Assembly: GCA_937127435.1 (NCBI GenBank)
Contig: CAKZLZ010000124.1
Location: forward strand, 28,602 to 92,601
Reading direction: 5' to 3'
DNA length: 64,000 bases
Source: an uncultured Verrucomicrobiota bacterium
GTDB taxonomy: Bacteria > Verrucomicrobiota > Kiritimatiellia > SS1-B-03-39 > UBA6053
The translations under genes and the position numbers were made by a program. This document shows positions 16,692 through 25,987 of this stretch, piece after piece; the first letter of the stretch is position 1; each line of letters begins with the position of its first letter. A model generated the notes under the pieces. It was not told the DNA's origin. It searched no databases and saw only the letters and a list, made by a program, of their open reading frames with translations.

Positions 16692-19091
16692 ATGGACCCT
16701 AACTCAAACTTATCCCCTTATGGCGAATACCCAAACGCCACGCCCCCCCCACCCCCACCCCAAAGTATAGGACCCGCGTCATACGGCCCCTATTCAGGTT
16801 ACGGCTATAGCGGCAACCCTTACAGCCCCGGACAGGCCAATTATGGGTACTCCGGCTACAACAAATACGGTGGGTATGATTACGGGAACCAAGCCGCGGA
16901 ATTCCTGTCTCCCCGCCGTTTAATTAAAGTTTTACGCCGCCGTTGGTTTTTAATCCTGCTCATGTTGGCATTGGGCGCCGCCTCCGCCACGCTTTACTTC
17001 TGGAAAGCCGAGCGGGTTTACCGTTCAACCGCCTTGATTGAAATGAGCGTACGTGGTTCCAAAATCATGTCCGGGGTGGTAAATCAGGAGTTTGGTAAAA
17101 GTGAAGAAGTGTTTAATACCCGACTGGGACGCTTGCGGGGAACGTTCTTTGAAATGCAGGCTGCAGAGCGCTTTAAAAGCCTCTGGAACACCTTCGGAAG
17201 ACCTACCGCTTTGGATGAAATGCCTTCCTTTGGTAAAATCAGTTATAATATGATGCGCCAGTCCCGGCTGGTACAAATCACTGCGGAAAGCAATGACTCT
17301 TTGGTGGCGGCTGTCTCCGCCAATGCGGCCGCGGAAGCTGCGGAAATTTTCTTTGAAGAGGAAAACCGTCAGTTGTCCGACAATGCGGTCCAATGGTTGA
17401 ACCGCTCCGCCGCGGTGCAAAAAGACCAATTGCAACAAACCGAAAATGCCCTGCTGAACTTCCGGAAAGAAAACAAACTCGACACCCTGCAAGCCCAACA
17501 GGATGCAGACCGTCAGTCGCTGATGACCTTGAACAGTATCCTCATTTCATATGACAATGACCTGTTAGGCGCGAAAGAATTCCTCAAATCCATCGATAGT
17601 CTTACGATTAATTTAGACGAGGGTGTGAAACTTCCAAACACCTTGCCCAATCGTGACATCATCATGATGGAGGTTCAACGCTACCGTGCCGCCTTGGCCC
17701 AGCGGGAGTTGCTGTTGGAAACCCGAACTGAACGTCACCCGGATGTGGAAAAACTGGATCTACATATCGCGGAAATCTCCCACAACATCCGCCAGGAAGT
17801 TGAACTTTCCCAAAGTAGCTTTGCCCAACAGATTGCGGTGCTTGAAGGTCAACGGAAAGCTGTGGGGGACAAAATTGAAGAGTTAACGGAAAAAGTCACC
17901 CGTCAAGAACTGCACTTGGTTGAAAAAAATTCGCAGTTAAAATCCATGATGCGTGAACGCGATGCGGCCGAAGCACAATACAACAATGTTTTGGCTCAGA
18001 TTGAACAGGCCCGCCTGGCTGCGGATGAAGACACCGCCACCTTACGGTTGGTGGAACGCGCCACTCAGGAAAAGGAGCCCGTACACCCCAAATTGATCAC
18101 CATGATGCCCTTAGGCGTCTTCGGCGGTCTCGCGCTTGGATTCATGCTGGCCCTCACCTTGGAAGCGGTGGAAGACCGGATCTTCTCCATTGCCGAATTG
18201 GAAGCGGAAATTTCCAGCCGGATTATCGGAATTGTTCCCCATATCAGTGGCGGCAAACGTGCGGATTTGGCCATGATTTCTTTGAACCAGAAATTTGGTC
18301 AGGTCGCGGAATCCTTTAATGCGGTCCGGGTAATTCTCGATCATGTAAACAACAACCGCCTGCGTGAAATCCGGGACAAAGGTCACTCCCACCCCGGTGG
18401 ACACGTGGTCATGTTCTGTTCCGCGTCTCCCAGTGAAGGTAAAACGGTCAGTGCGACCAACGTGGCGATCACTTCCGCCCGGGCAGGTCAGAAAACACTT
18501 CTCATCGACTGCGATATGCGCCGTCCGCGATTGGCAAAAGTTTTTGCTGATGGTATCGAAGCCAAAGAAGGCGAAGATGAATATCAGTACAGCCTGCTTC
18601 ACCATCTCTCTACCCACGGCGGAAAAGATTTCGAAAAGATCATCCTTCCCGGCCCGACGGATCATTTAGACCTGATGGCATCACTGGCTTCCAGTGATAT
18701 CAACCCCGCTGACCTGCTGGGTGGAAAAGACATCCGGAATCTATTGGCCTGGGCCCGTAAAAATTACGACCGGGTAATTATCGATACGCCTCCGATTGGT
18801 CTGATCTCTGACGGTTTGGTGATCTCTGCCCTCTCCGACGGCGTGGTCGCCGTATGCCGGGCGGGACAAACCCGTCACCGCGCTCTGCGTCACGTGCTTC
18901 TCCAGTTTAAAGGGGTGGGCTCGAATGTCATCGGTATTATTGTGAATGACTTCAACATGAAGAAAGCCGCTGAACCCCTCGATGTCCATTACAAAGATTT
19001 TGCGACCGGTTATGACAAATCGGTTTATAAAAATCAGGAAGTCACCGAGGCAAAAGAAGCGAAAGCCAAAGAAAAATCCGCAGACAGCTAA
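16692..19091 (+). CDS. exopolysaccharide chain-length determinant / tyrosine autokinase (Wzc-like)
   Basis: 799 aa. It has a Pro/Gly/Tyr-rich N-terminal cytoplasmic tail, then membrane helix 1 (WFLILLMLALGAASATLYFW), a long periplasmic coiled-coil region and membrane helix 2 (MMPLGVFGGLALGFMLALTLE). The cytoplasmic BY-kinase domain has Walker A SASPSEGKT (residues about 577-585), Walker A' LLIDCDMRRP and Walker B VIIDTPP. It controls polymer length and export of a capsule or exopolysaccharide. No glycosyltransferase or Wza gene lies nearby, so it is an orphan. The usual C-terminal tyrosine cluster is reduced to scattered Tyr (HYKDFATGYDKSVY); the N-terminal Tyr-rich tail may be an alternative phosphorylation region (inference). 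Confidence 0.9.
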   Translation: MDPNSNLSPYGEYPNATPPPPPPQSIGPASYGPYSGYGYSGNPYSPGQANYGYSGYNKYGGYDYGNQAAEFLSPRRLIKVLRRRWFLILLMLALGAASATLYFWKAERVYRSTALIEMSVRGSKIMSGVVNQEFGKSEEVFNTRLGRLRGTFFEMQAAERFKSLWNTFGRPTALDEMPSFGKISYNMMRQSRLVQITAESNDSLVAAVSANAAAEAAEIFFEEENRQLSDNAVQWLNRSAAVQKDQLQQTENALLNFRKENKLDTLQAQQDADRQSLMTLNSILISYDNDLLGAKEFLKSIDSLTINLDEGVKLPNTLPNRDIIMMEVQRYRAALAQRELLLETRTERHPDVEKLDLHIAEISHNIRQEVELSQSSFAQQIAVLEGQRKAVGDKIEELTEKVTRQELHLVEKNSQLKSMMRERDAAEAQYNNVLAQIEQARLAADEDTATLRLVERATQEKEPVHPKLITMMPLGVFGGLALGFMLALTLEAVEDRIFSIAELEAEISSRIIGIVPHISGGKRADLAMISLNQKFGQVAESFNAVRVILDHVNNNRLREIRDKGHSHPGGHVVMFCSASPSEGKTVSATNVAITSARAGQKTLLIDCDMRRPRLAKVFADGIEAKEGEDEYQYSLLHHLSTHGGKDFEKIILPGPTDHLDLMASLASSDINPADLLGGKDIRNLLAWARKNYDRVIIDTPPIGLISDGLVISALSDGVVAVCRAGQTRHRALRHVLLQFKGVGSNVIGIIVNDFNMKKAAEPLDVHYKDFATGYDKSVYKNQEVTEAKEAKAKEKSADS

Positions 19092-19119
19092 ATTCCTGTA
19101 GCAGGGCGATTGATTCCCT

Positions 19120-20019
19120 ATGATCTTCGCCCTGCTCACTGCGATTTGCTGGTCTTTTGCAGGATTTTCTTCGTCGCGGATCTCACGGGCCTACGGCACG
19201 GCGGTTGGAAACGGATTACGGCTGTTCTTTTCAACCATCGTCCTCCTGCTCATCTGTGTCTTTAGCGGCATCAGTTTATGGCTGCCGGGTCAACCCTGGT
19301 TTATGCTGGCAGGGGTCATTCACCTTACCCTCGGAGACATTGGACTGTTTGCCGTGTACCGCCGCTTAGGTCCACGGATCGGCGTGCTTATGGTGAGCAG
19401 CCTTGCGCCGGCCACCGCCTTGCTGGGTGAGTGGGTACTCCTGGGCACCACCCTGAAACTTCAACAACTCTTTATGATTGGGGTTATTCTCGCTTTGGTC
19501 ATTTTCGCGGTGGCCCCCAGAGAACGAAGCCATCTCAGTCGACGGGAATTAAAAATCGGGATTCTCGCAGGGTTCTTTGCTGCCGTAATGCAAGGACTGT
19601 CAGCGGTCGTCAGCCGTTATGCCTACAGTCTTAGTGATATCGCCATCAGTCCCTGGTCCGCCGCATTCTCCAGAGTAAGCACCGCAACGCTGGGGGTAGG
19701 ATGCTGGATTCTATTCTTACAACTCAAAGGCCACAACCCTCTCCGAAAACCTGAAGAACTGGTCCCCCATAAAAAAATCGCCGGACATCCGGCAATCTGG
19801 ATGACGGTTTCCGTTGGCCTGGGGCCGGTTTTGGGCATTACCTGTTTAATGAAAGCATTGGAAACCACCCCCTCAGGATTGGTGCAAGCCGTTATTTCCA
19901 CCTTACCGGTGTTCATGATTCCTGTGGCGTGGATCCTCGATGGCAACGTCCCCAGCCGCCGGTCTGTACTTGCGGGCTGTGGAGCCGTCGGCATGACCGC
20001 CTGGCTGATTATGATTTAA
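19120..20019 (+). CDS. EamA/DMT-family transporter
   Basis: 299 aa with about ten membrane helices arranged as two EamA halves (PF00892). The first runs from MIFALLTAICWSFAGFSSSRIS and the second from KIGILAGFFAAVMQGLSAVVSRYA. Such permeases export or import small metabolites such as amino acids or nucleotides; the substrate cannot be read from sequence. It starts 28 bp behind the BY-kinase gene, so it may share that transcript. Confidence 0.85.
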   Translation: MIFALLTAICWSFAGFSSSRISRAYGTAVGNGLRLFFSTIVLLLICVFSGISLWLPGQPWFMLAGVIHLTLGDIGLFAVYRRLGPRIGVLMVSSLAPATALLGEWVLLGTTLKLQQLFMIGVILALVIFAVAPRERSHLSRRELKIGILAGFFAAVMQGLSAVVSRYAYSLSDIAISPWSAAFSRVSTATLGVGCWILFLQLKGHNPLRKPEELVPHKKIAGHPAIWMTVSVGLGPVLGITCLMKALETTPSGLVQAVISTLPVFMIPVAWILDGNVPSRRSVLAGCGAVGMTAWLIMI

Positions 20020-20061
20020 ATGACTCGACGTCATCCTCCATTATTCCATGGGCCACTCACC

Positions 20062-20090
20062 AGCAGACATAAGGCCCGTCTGCTCTTTCA
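20062..20090 (+). terminator. possible terminator before pyrH
   Basis: Stem AGCAGAC / GTCTGCT (20062-20068 and 20078-20084), 9-nt loop, followed by a weak pyrimidine run CTTTC. The T tract is poor, so termination strength is uncertain. Confidence 0.45.
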
Positions 20091-20101
20091 TTCCGTTTTG
20101 A

Positions 20102-20131
20102 TTTGCTCCAATTCCCCCCGCCCGTTATGAT
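20102..20131 (+). promoter_or_regulatory. pyrH promoter; transcript probably leaderless
   Basis: A good -10 box TATGAT ends at 20131, with TTTGCT as a -35-like element 18 bp upstream. The pyrH ATG begins at 20141, only nine bases after the -10 box, so transcription would start at or within about three bases of the start codon. No Shine-Dalgarno sequence is present. Confidence 0.5.
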
Positions 20132-20140
20132 AGCGCGCAT

Positions 20141-20866
20141 ATGACAGATGCACCCACCCGCTATAAACGTATTTTACTAAAATTGAGTGGTGAAACGCTA
20201 CTCAATCCCATTACCCACATGAACCTGGATGCGGATGTAATCCGTAAAGTGGCCCTCCAAATCCAAGCCGTACGTGACCGGGGGGTTGAAATAGCCCTGG
20301 TGGTGGGTGGCGGAAACATTTATCGGGGTCTTTCCGGTGAAAAACACGGGATCAGCCGCTCCCAGGGAGATTACATGGGGATGCTTGCCACCTGTATCAA
20401 CTCTCTGGCCCTCCAAGCCAGTTTAGAACAAATCGGTGTCGAAACCCGCGTGATGTCCGCCATTACCATGCCCCGGGTAGCGGAACCTTTTATTTTACGG
20501 CGCGCCACCCGACATCTGAGTAAAGGCCGGGTGGTAATTTTCGCAGCCGGTACGGGAAATCCCTTTTTCACCACTGACAGTGCTGCCGCCCTGCGGGCCT
20601 CAGAAATCGGTGCGGACTGCCTCATGAAAGGCACCAAAGTTGACGGCATCTACGATAAAGATCCGGTAGAATACCCCGACGCAAAACGCTATGACAATCT
20701 CACCTACCAGGAAGCCATCTCCAGACAGCTGAAAGTCATGGACACCGCGGCTTTTTCCCTGTGTCAGGAAAACCACATTCCCATTGTCGTATTTGACTTT
20801 TTTAAGCAGGATGAACTCAAAAGAGTCATCGACGGTGAAAATGTAGGCACCCGAATTCAAGAATAA
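20141..20866 (+). CDS. pyrH: UMP kinase
   Basis: Phosphorylates UMP to UDP in pyrimidine nucleotide synthesis; hexameric bacterial type. The 241-aa length is standard. Family motifs are YKRILLKLSGE, VVGGGNIYRGL, the MPRVAEPFILRRATRHL segment, and GNPFFTTDSAAALRASEIGAD with the TDxAA catalytic region, then KVDGIYDKDP. It is followed after 17 bp by frr, the conserved bacterial order pyrH-frr. Translation probably starts on a leaderless mRNA. Confidence 0.97.
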   Translation: MTDAPTRYKRILLKLSGETLLNPITHMNLDADVIRKVALQIQAVRDRGVEIALVVGGGNIYRGLSGEKHGISRSQGDYMGMLATCINSLALQASLEQIGVETRVMSAITMPRVAEPFILRRATRHLSKGRVVIFAAGTGNPFFTTDSAAALRASEIGADCLMKGTKVDGIYDKDPVEYPDAKRYDNLTYQEAISRQLKVMDTAAFSLCQENHIPIVVFDFFKQDELKRVIDGENVGTRIQE

Positions 20867-20883
20867 GTACTCAGGAGATAGAT

Positions 20884-21447
20884 ATGGATGATTTAGAAAT
20901 GATCGGCTTGGAAGCTGAAGAAAAAATGCAGAAAGCACTGGGATTCCTCAAAGAGGAACTCTCCGGCCTGAGTACAGGCAAAGCCAGTCCGGCCATGGTG
21001 GATAAAATTACGGTGGACTACTACGGCTCCCCCACCCGCATTCAACAACTGGGTAATATTTCCATTCCCGAACCCCGTATGTTGGTCATCACTCCTTTCG
21101 ACCCCTCCAGTCTGGGTGAAATCAACAAAGCGATTTTGGCGGCAAATATTGGCGTCACCCCCATGAACGACGGTCGCATCATCCGGATTCCGGTTCCTGA
21201 GCTCAGTGAAGAGCGACGGAAAGAAATGGTTAAAATCGCCAGTAGAAATGCCGAAGAACAGCGCATCGCCATTCGAAATATCCGGAGAGATGCAAATGAC
21301 ACCGTGAAAGGCCTCGAAAAATCAGGCGATATTACCGAAGATGATCGGGACCTGAGTCTGGGTGAAGTTCAAAAACTCACTGACAAATACGTCAAAGAAA
21401 TTGACGATGCTTTGGCGTCAAAAGAGAAAGATATCCTTGCAGATTAA
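20884..21447 (+). CDS. frr: ribosome recycling factor
   Basis: 187 aa, normal length. Splits post-termination ribosomes together with EF-G. Typical segments are LSTGKASPAMVDKITVDYYGSPTRIQQLGNIS and the C-terminal helical bundle with RRKEMVKIA, IRNIRRDAND and DRDLSLGEVQKLTDKY. The ribosome-binding site AGGAGATAGAT precedes the ATG. It is co-transcribed with pyrH. A perfect 7-bp hairpin (TTACCCT / AGGGTAA, 21455-21472) lies behind the stop but has no T run. Confidence 0.97.
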   Translation: MDDLEMIGLEAEEKMQKALGFLKEELSGLSTGKASPAMVDKITVDYYGSPTRIQQLGNISIPEPRMLVITPFDPSSLGEINKAILAANIGVTPMNDGRIIRIPVPELSEERRKEMVKIASRNAEEQRIAIRNIRRDANDTVKGLEKSGDITEDDRDLSLGEVQKLTDKYVKEIDDALASKEKDILAD

Positions 21448-21539
21448 AGGCCTCTTACCCTATTCAGGGTAAATAACATGTAATATTCGTCATATTCTTC
21501 CCTTGATCTTTTGGGTTTTTACCAAAATAATAGAAGAGT

Positions 21540-21875
21540 ATGAAAAATCTAAAGGAAGGCTTCACCCTGTTGGAGATCATGATCGTGGTCATGATCTTGG
21601 GGATGCTTGCGACCCTCAGCTTTCCTTCATACAAAAAAGCCAGGGACAATGCCCGGCGAACGGTTTGCATCAACAACCTTCGAATCCTTCAACACGCCGC
21701 CGACCGCTACTTGTTTGAGCGGCCCGGGTTGACGGAGATCGTTCCCGCAGATCTGGATGACTATTACTCAAACAATCATCGGCCCGAGTGTCCCGACCAC
21801 GGCACCTACACCATTGAAGTGAATGGAGATGCAAACGCAAAGTGCGATTACGGATTTGGGCACCAACTAAATTAG
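21540..21875 (+). CDS. type II secretion pseudopilin-like (GspG-like) protein
   Basis: 111 aa. It starts MKNLKEGFTLLEIMIVVMILGMLATLSFPSY, a type IV prepilin leader with Gly7/Phe8 as the cleavage site and Glu12 at mature position +5. A hydrophobic helix and a short globular domain follow, with Cys residues that could pair (VCINNLR, RPECPDHG, NAKCDYG). PilD-type peptidase processing is expected. The role is a minor pseudopilin or a surface filament subunit; no secretion operon adjoins it. Confidence 0.8.
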   Translation: MKNLKEGFTLLEIMIVVMILGMLATLSFPSYKKARDNARRTVCINNLRILQHAADRYLFERPGLTEIVPADLDDYYSNNHRPECPDHGTYTIEVNGDANAKCDYGFGHQLN

Positions 21876-21921
21876 CCTATTTCTTTGTTCATTTCCTTGG
21901 AAATTCCGCTAGGTATTTCCC

Positions 21922-24168
21922 ATGCCCCTTTCTCTAAACCAGAGACTCATCGAGAGTTATACGTCTCAACCTTCCCGTCTACCCGATCAGATCCGAAAGA
22001 ACTTAACGGAAATCTGGGGCGAACAGGATTTGGTTCTCTACGCAATGGCGGACCTGGATGCGGAGCTACATTTACAGGAACAGTGGGTGGTTTTAGGCAG
22101 CCGGGATCTTTGCTTTATCCGGATGGAATCCTCTGCGGAAACCCGGTGCAAAATCCCCCGGTCTGAAATTTCCACCATCCATGAAACCGCGGACATCAGC
22201 GGATACCGTTGGCGGATTATGGGGAAAGATAAAACCCGTCCTCCCCTCATTGAAATCCATTTTAGCCGGCGGCAACAACGTTGCTTGGAAAATATTCGCC
22301 TGATGTTGGAGGCCGATGCCCCTTCAACGACCGATTCGGAATTGGCCGACCGGGCATACAGCAGCTCTCTCTCAGAACCCATTCGGGATGCCCAGGCGAC
22401 CATACGTGGAGATCAAAAAGCCGTCATCTGGCGCCTGCTTACCTACCTGAAGCCCTACAAAAAGGATGTATGGATTGGGGGAATGGCAGCCGTTTTTCTA
22501 ACCGCCTTAAGCCTGGTCCCGCCCAGAATTTCCGGACTGCTGATCGATGGCATCGAGTCCCGGACCTCCACCAATGCGCTCTGGAAGTATATTGGATTCC
22601 TTACCGGAGCTTATATTCTCCACACCTTTTTTGTCTGGGTACGCCTGAGCCGTATGGCCTACATGGGCGAACGGGTGGCCCATGACATCCGCACCCAGGT
22701 TTACGCCCATCTACAAACCCTGAGTTTACGCTTCTTCACCCGCAAGCAAACCGGGTCCATCATTTCCCGCTGCTCTTCCGACACCGACCGCCTCTGGGAT
22801 TTCATCGCCTTCGGGGTGATTGAAGTCGCCCTTTCGGTTCTTATGCTCCTGGGACTGGGAACCGTGCTCATGATGCTGGACTGGCGCTTAGGCCTTTTAC
22901 TCACCTTGCCCGTCCCCTTCATCCTGTTTTCCTTCGTGGTACACGGAAGAAAAATGCAGCACATTTACCTCAAAGCATTCCGGAAATGGTCGGATCTCAC
23001 TTCGGTGCTCTCCGGCACCATTCCGGGCATTCGGGTGGTCAAAGCCTTTCATCAGGAAGAACGGGAAACCAAACGTTTTCTGCACTGCAACGATGACTGT
23101 TTGCATAGCTTCACCCAGGTGCACAAGGTATGGACCAAATTCTGGCCTTCACTCACCTTCTGTTTTCATGTCATCACCCTCGCTGTTTACTTTTTTGCAC
23201 TTCCCCGCCTGACCGGAGAAGCCGTACCCGCCATCAGCATTGGAACTTTTGTCACCTTTCTGCTGTATGCCGGGATGTTCATGCAGCCCCTGCAAACCAT
23301 CGGACAAATGACCCGCATGATGAACCGCGCGGTCAGTTCCGCCCACCGCATCTTTGAGATTCTGGATACCGAACCGCATATCCCTGAAAATGTGAATCAG
23401 TTAAAAATCCCCCGCCTTGATGGTAAAATTCAATTCGAAAATGTGCGGTTTTCATACGACGGGGTTCGACAGGTCATTAAAGACATCTCCTTCGAACTTC
23501 AACCCGGGGAAATGGTGGGCCTGGTCGGTCCTTCCGGCGCGGGAAAAAGCACCCTGATTCAGTTGATGGTCCGCTTTTATGACCCCAGCGCAGGACGTAT
23601 CCTTATTGACGGTCATGAACTTCGCGAACTCGATATGGGGAGCTACCGGACGCAGGTGGGCATGGTGCTTCAGGAACCTTACCTTTTCCATGGCTCGATT
23701 CGTGAAAACATCGCCTACGGCATGGAGGATGCCAGCCCCGGATCTATCGTCGAAGCCGCCAGGGCCGCCCATGCCCACGAATTTATCTGCAAACTGCCTC
23801 AGGCCTATGAAACCGTCATCGGAGAACGGGGACAAACGCTGTCCGGCGGAGAACGTCAACGAATTTCTATTGCCAGAGCCATCCTGCATAATCCGCGCAT
23901 CCTCATTCTGGACGAAGCCACTTCCAATGTGGACACCGAAACCGAACGTAAAATTCAAGACGCGCTCGACCAACTCATTTCCGGCCGCACCGTCATTGCC
24001 ATCGCCCACCGCCTCTCCACCCTCCGCCGGGCGGACCGGCTTCTGGTGCTCAAAGATGGCAAACTTGTAGAAAGCGGTAGCCATGAGGAACTCTTGAAAA
24101 AAGAAGCTGGCGTCTTCAAAGGACTTTACGACATGCAACAGGAACTCCACCAAACCTTTGTGATTTAA
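21922..24168 (+). CDS. ABC transporter, fused permease and ATPase, of the DUF1854-linked type
   Basis: 748 aa. An unusual N-terminal domain of about 160 residues is followed by a six-helix exporter permease (from DVWIGGMAAVFLTALSL). The ATPase has Walker A GPSGAGKST (about residues 535-543), Q-loop LQEPYLF, signature LSGGE (about residue 640), Walker B ILILDEATS and H-loop IAHRLST. The extra N-terminal domain and the DUF1854 gene three bases downstream match the ABC transporter family named from its association with cyanophycin metabolism. The exported substrate is unknown. No cyanophycin synthetase or cyanophycinase is in the window. Confidence 0.88.
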   Translation: MPLSLNQRLIESYTSQPSRLPDQIRKNLTEIWGEQDLVLYAMADLDAELHLQEQWVVLGSRDLCFIRMESSAETRCKIPRSEISTIHETADISGYRWRIMGKDKTRPPLIEIHFSRRQQRCLENIRLMLEADAPSTTDSELADRAYSSSLSEPIRDAQATIRGDQKAVIWRLLTYLKPYKKDVWIGGMAAVFLTALSLVPPRISGLLIDGIESRTSTNALWKYIGFLTGAYILHTFFVWVRLSRMAYMGERVAHDIRTQVYAHLQTLSLRFFTRKQTGSIISRCSSDTDRLWDFIAFGVIEVALSVLMLLGLGTVLMMLDWRLGLLLTLPVPFILFSFVVHGRKMQHIYLKAFRKWSDLTSVLSGTIPGIRVVKAFHQEERETKRFLHCNDDCLHSFTQVHKVWTKFWPSLTFCFHVITLAVYFFALPRLTGEAVPAISIGTFVTFLLYAGMFMQPLQTIGQMTRMMNRAVSSAHRIFEILDTEPHIPENVNQLKIPRLDGKIQFENVRFSYDGVRQVIKDISFELQPGEMVGLVGPSGAGKSTLIQLMVRFYDPSAGRILIDGHELRELDMGSYRTQVGMVLQEPYLFHGSIRENIAYGMEDASPGSIVEAARAAHAHEFICKLPQAYETVIGERGQTLSGGERQRISIARAILHNPRILILDEATSNVDTETERKIQDALDQLISGRTVIAIAHRLSTLRRADRLLVLKDGKLVESGSHEELLKKEAGVFKGLYDMQQELHQTFVI

Positions 24169-24171
24169 ATC

Positions 24172-24633
24172 ATGTCAAAACCGACACTCATTCACCTCCC
24201 GGACGGCCAATTGGCCCTGCAAACTGAACATGGTCCCGAAGCTGTGCAGATCTCCCCCTGCTTTCCATGGACGGCCCCCGGGAAATTTCTCTCCTTACGG
24301 AATAGTGAGGGCGAAGAGTTGTGCTTTCTGGAGAGCCCCGAAGTTTTGGATGAAGCTTCCCGAAAACTCCTGGAGCAGGAGATCGCCCAAAGCACAGGTA
24401 CTTTCCTGATTACATCTATTCAAACGTTGAAAAAAGAAATCGAATTACGCTGTTGGGAAGTGACCACTTCACGCGGCCCCCGCAGCTTTCAGACCGAATT
24501 GGATGAATGGCCGCGGGCATTACCGGACGGTTCTTTTTTGATTGAGGATTTATTCGGAGACCTGTATGTGATTTCGTCATTGGACAAACTGGATCCGGTC
24601 AGCGCGAAACTCTTCTGGCCCCTTATTGGATAA
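24172..24633 (+). CDS. DUF1854-family protein, partner of the ABC transporter
   Basis: 153 aa. The layout (HLPDGQLAL at the start, CFPWTAPGKFLSLRNSEGEELCFL, LRCWEVTTSRGPRSFQTE, and FLIEDLFGDLYVISSLDKLDPVSAKLFWPLIG at the end) matches DUF1854. The gene starts three bases after the transporter stop, so the two are translationally linked. The family is known mainly from gene neighbourhood with cyanophycin genes; its biochemical role is unknown. Confidence 0.8.
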   Translation: MSKPTLIHLPDGQLALQTEHGPEAVQISPCFPWTAPGKFLSLRNSEGEELCFLESPEVLDEASRKLLEQEIAQSTGTFLITSIQTLKKEIELRCWEVTTSRGPRSFQTELDEWPRALPDGSFLIEDLFGDLYVISSLDKLDPVSAKLFWPLIG

Positions 24634-24716
24634 TGATCGCGAAATTGCATCCGGCGCCAGACATCACCCCGATGGGTAAAATATTCCATCTTCAACCCCC
24701 TCAATCCTTATAACCC

Positions 24717-25496
24717 ATGTATTTCGACTCCCATTTTCATTTAGATCATTTTGCCCTGAAAGAATGTATTCCCGAAATGCTCGGGAACGCCAAAGAGGCG
24801 GGCGTGAATCAAATGTTGGCAATTGGAGGAAGTGATCCGGCCAATCAACTTGCCTTTGAAACCGCAAAGCAACATCCGGAGCACATGTGGTGCAGCGCCG
24901 GGTATGACCGTGACCTGGCACCGGGCTGGGATGGAGATCTGAGCCGTCTGCGTCCATTGCTGGGCGAAGAAAAAGTCGTGGCCGTGGGCGAATGTGGCAT
25001 CGATTATTTTCATAACATCGGAACCCCCGAAGAGCAGAAACGACTGTTTGGTTCCATGATAGAACTCGCATGCGAATTTAAAAAACCGGTGGTAGTCCAC
25101 AGCCGTGAAGCTGACGAAGACACTTTGAACATGCTCACCGAACTGAGCCGGAATTGGCCCGATTCCTCACGTTGCTGCGCTGTTTTACATTGTTTCACCG
25201 GCGATGTGGATTTTGCAAAAAAGATTTTGAATCTCAATCTCATGATCAGCTTCAGCGGCATTGTAAGTTTCAACAATGCCGCCTCGATTCGCGAAGCGGC
25301 CGCCATCGTCCCGGCCGACAGAATTCTCATTGAAACTGACAGCCCCTACCTTGCACCCGTCCCCCACCGCGGCAAACGAAACGAACCCGCTTTCGTGCCC
25401 CATGTTGCAGAAGTCCTCGCCAAGGTTCGTGATTGTACTCCCGAAGAAATCGGAAATCAATGTACGCAAAACACCTGTCATTTCTTGTCAATTTAA
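24717..25496 (+). CDS. TatD-family metal-dependent hydrolase (DNase)
   Basis: 259 aa. The metal ligands of the TatD amidohydrolase-like barrel are visible: FDSHFHLDHF with the HxH pair, GECGIDYF with the Glu, VVHSREADEDT, LHCFTG with a His, and ETDSPYLAPVPHRGKRNEP with the Asp. Members act as 3'-5' exonucleases or Mg-dependent hydrolases. A TATAAC box ends only two bases before the ATG, so a leaderless transcript is possible here too. Confidence 0.9.
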   Translation: MYFDSHFHLDHFALKECIPEMLGNAKEAGVNQMLAIGGSDPANQLAFETAKQHPEHMWCSAGYDRDLAPGWDGDLSRLRPLLGEEKVVAVGECGIDYFHNIGTPEEQKRLFGSMIELACEFKKPVVVHSREADEDTLNMLTELSRNWPDSSRCCAVLHCFTGDVDFAKKILNLNLMISFSGIVSFNNAASIREAAAIVPADRILIETDSPYLAPVPHRGKRNEPAFVPHVAEVLAKVRDCTPEEIGNQCTQNTCHFLSI

Positions 25497-25540
25497 TAAA
25501 TTTTGATTAAAGATTCAGCATTGTAGCTCCGCTATCAAAC

Positions 25541-25936
25541 ATGCCCACCCATCTCTTCCATTTTATACGCAATTCGATGCCTCTACTCTTTGTGGTCTTT
25601 GCACTACAATTGGAGATCGTACAAATGGGTGCATGGGCCACCATGATACGTGACTATTCAGAAGGGAGCAGCCTCAAGTTGGCGGTAGCAGATACCTTTA
25701 GCGGGGAAAGGCCTTGTGAAAAATGCATGCAACTCACCCGAAACCAAACCGGCAGCTCCAACCCTTCCGAAATTACGGCGTCCTCCTCCGTCCCCCCCGA
25801 AGTAGAGTTTCTTGCTCCATTACGCCTCCCCCCTCCGCCTCAGGGGAGAAACCGGTTTTCTATTGAATCCTTCCTGAACGCGAAAACACTCAATCTGCGT
25901 CCCCCCACACCCCCTCCCCGATTTTTCTTAAGTTAA
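25541..25936 (+). CDS. small membrane/exported CxxC protein next to copper receptor
   Basis: 131 aa. It has an N-terminal hydrophobic segment (MPLLFVVFALQLEIVQMGAW), then a block VADTFSGERPCEKCMQLTR containing a CxxC pair, and a Pro-rich C-terminus (LPPPPQ, PPTPPPRFF). No named family is recognised. The position 18 bases before a copper-type TonB receptor gene and the CxxC pair suggest a copper-handling periplasmic or inner-membrane partner; that is inference. It resembles in layout the DUF2946 proteins found near copper receptors in Proteobacteria. Confidence 0.55.
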   Translation: MPTHLFHFIRNSMPLLFVVFALQLEIVQMGAWATMIRDYSEGSSLKLAVADTFSGERPCEKCMQLTRNQTGSSNPSEITASSSVPPEVEFLAPLRLPPPPQGRNRFSIESFLNAKTLNLRPPTPPPRFFLS

Positions 25937-25987
25937 CTTTCCTGTCACCGAAAGGTGCGAAACTTTTACCCAACTTTAAGAAAAATT

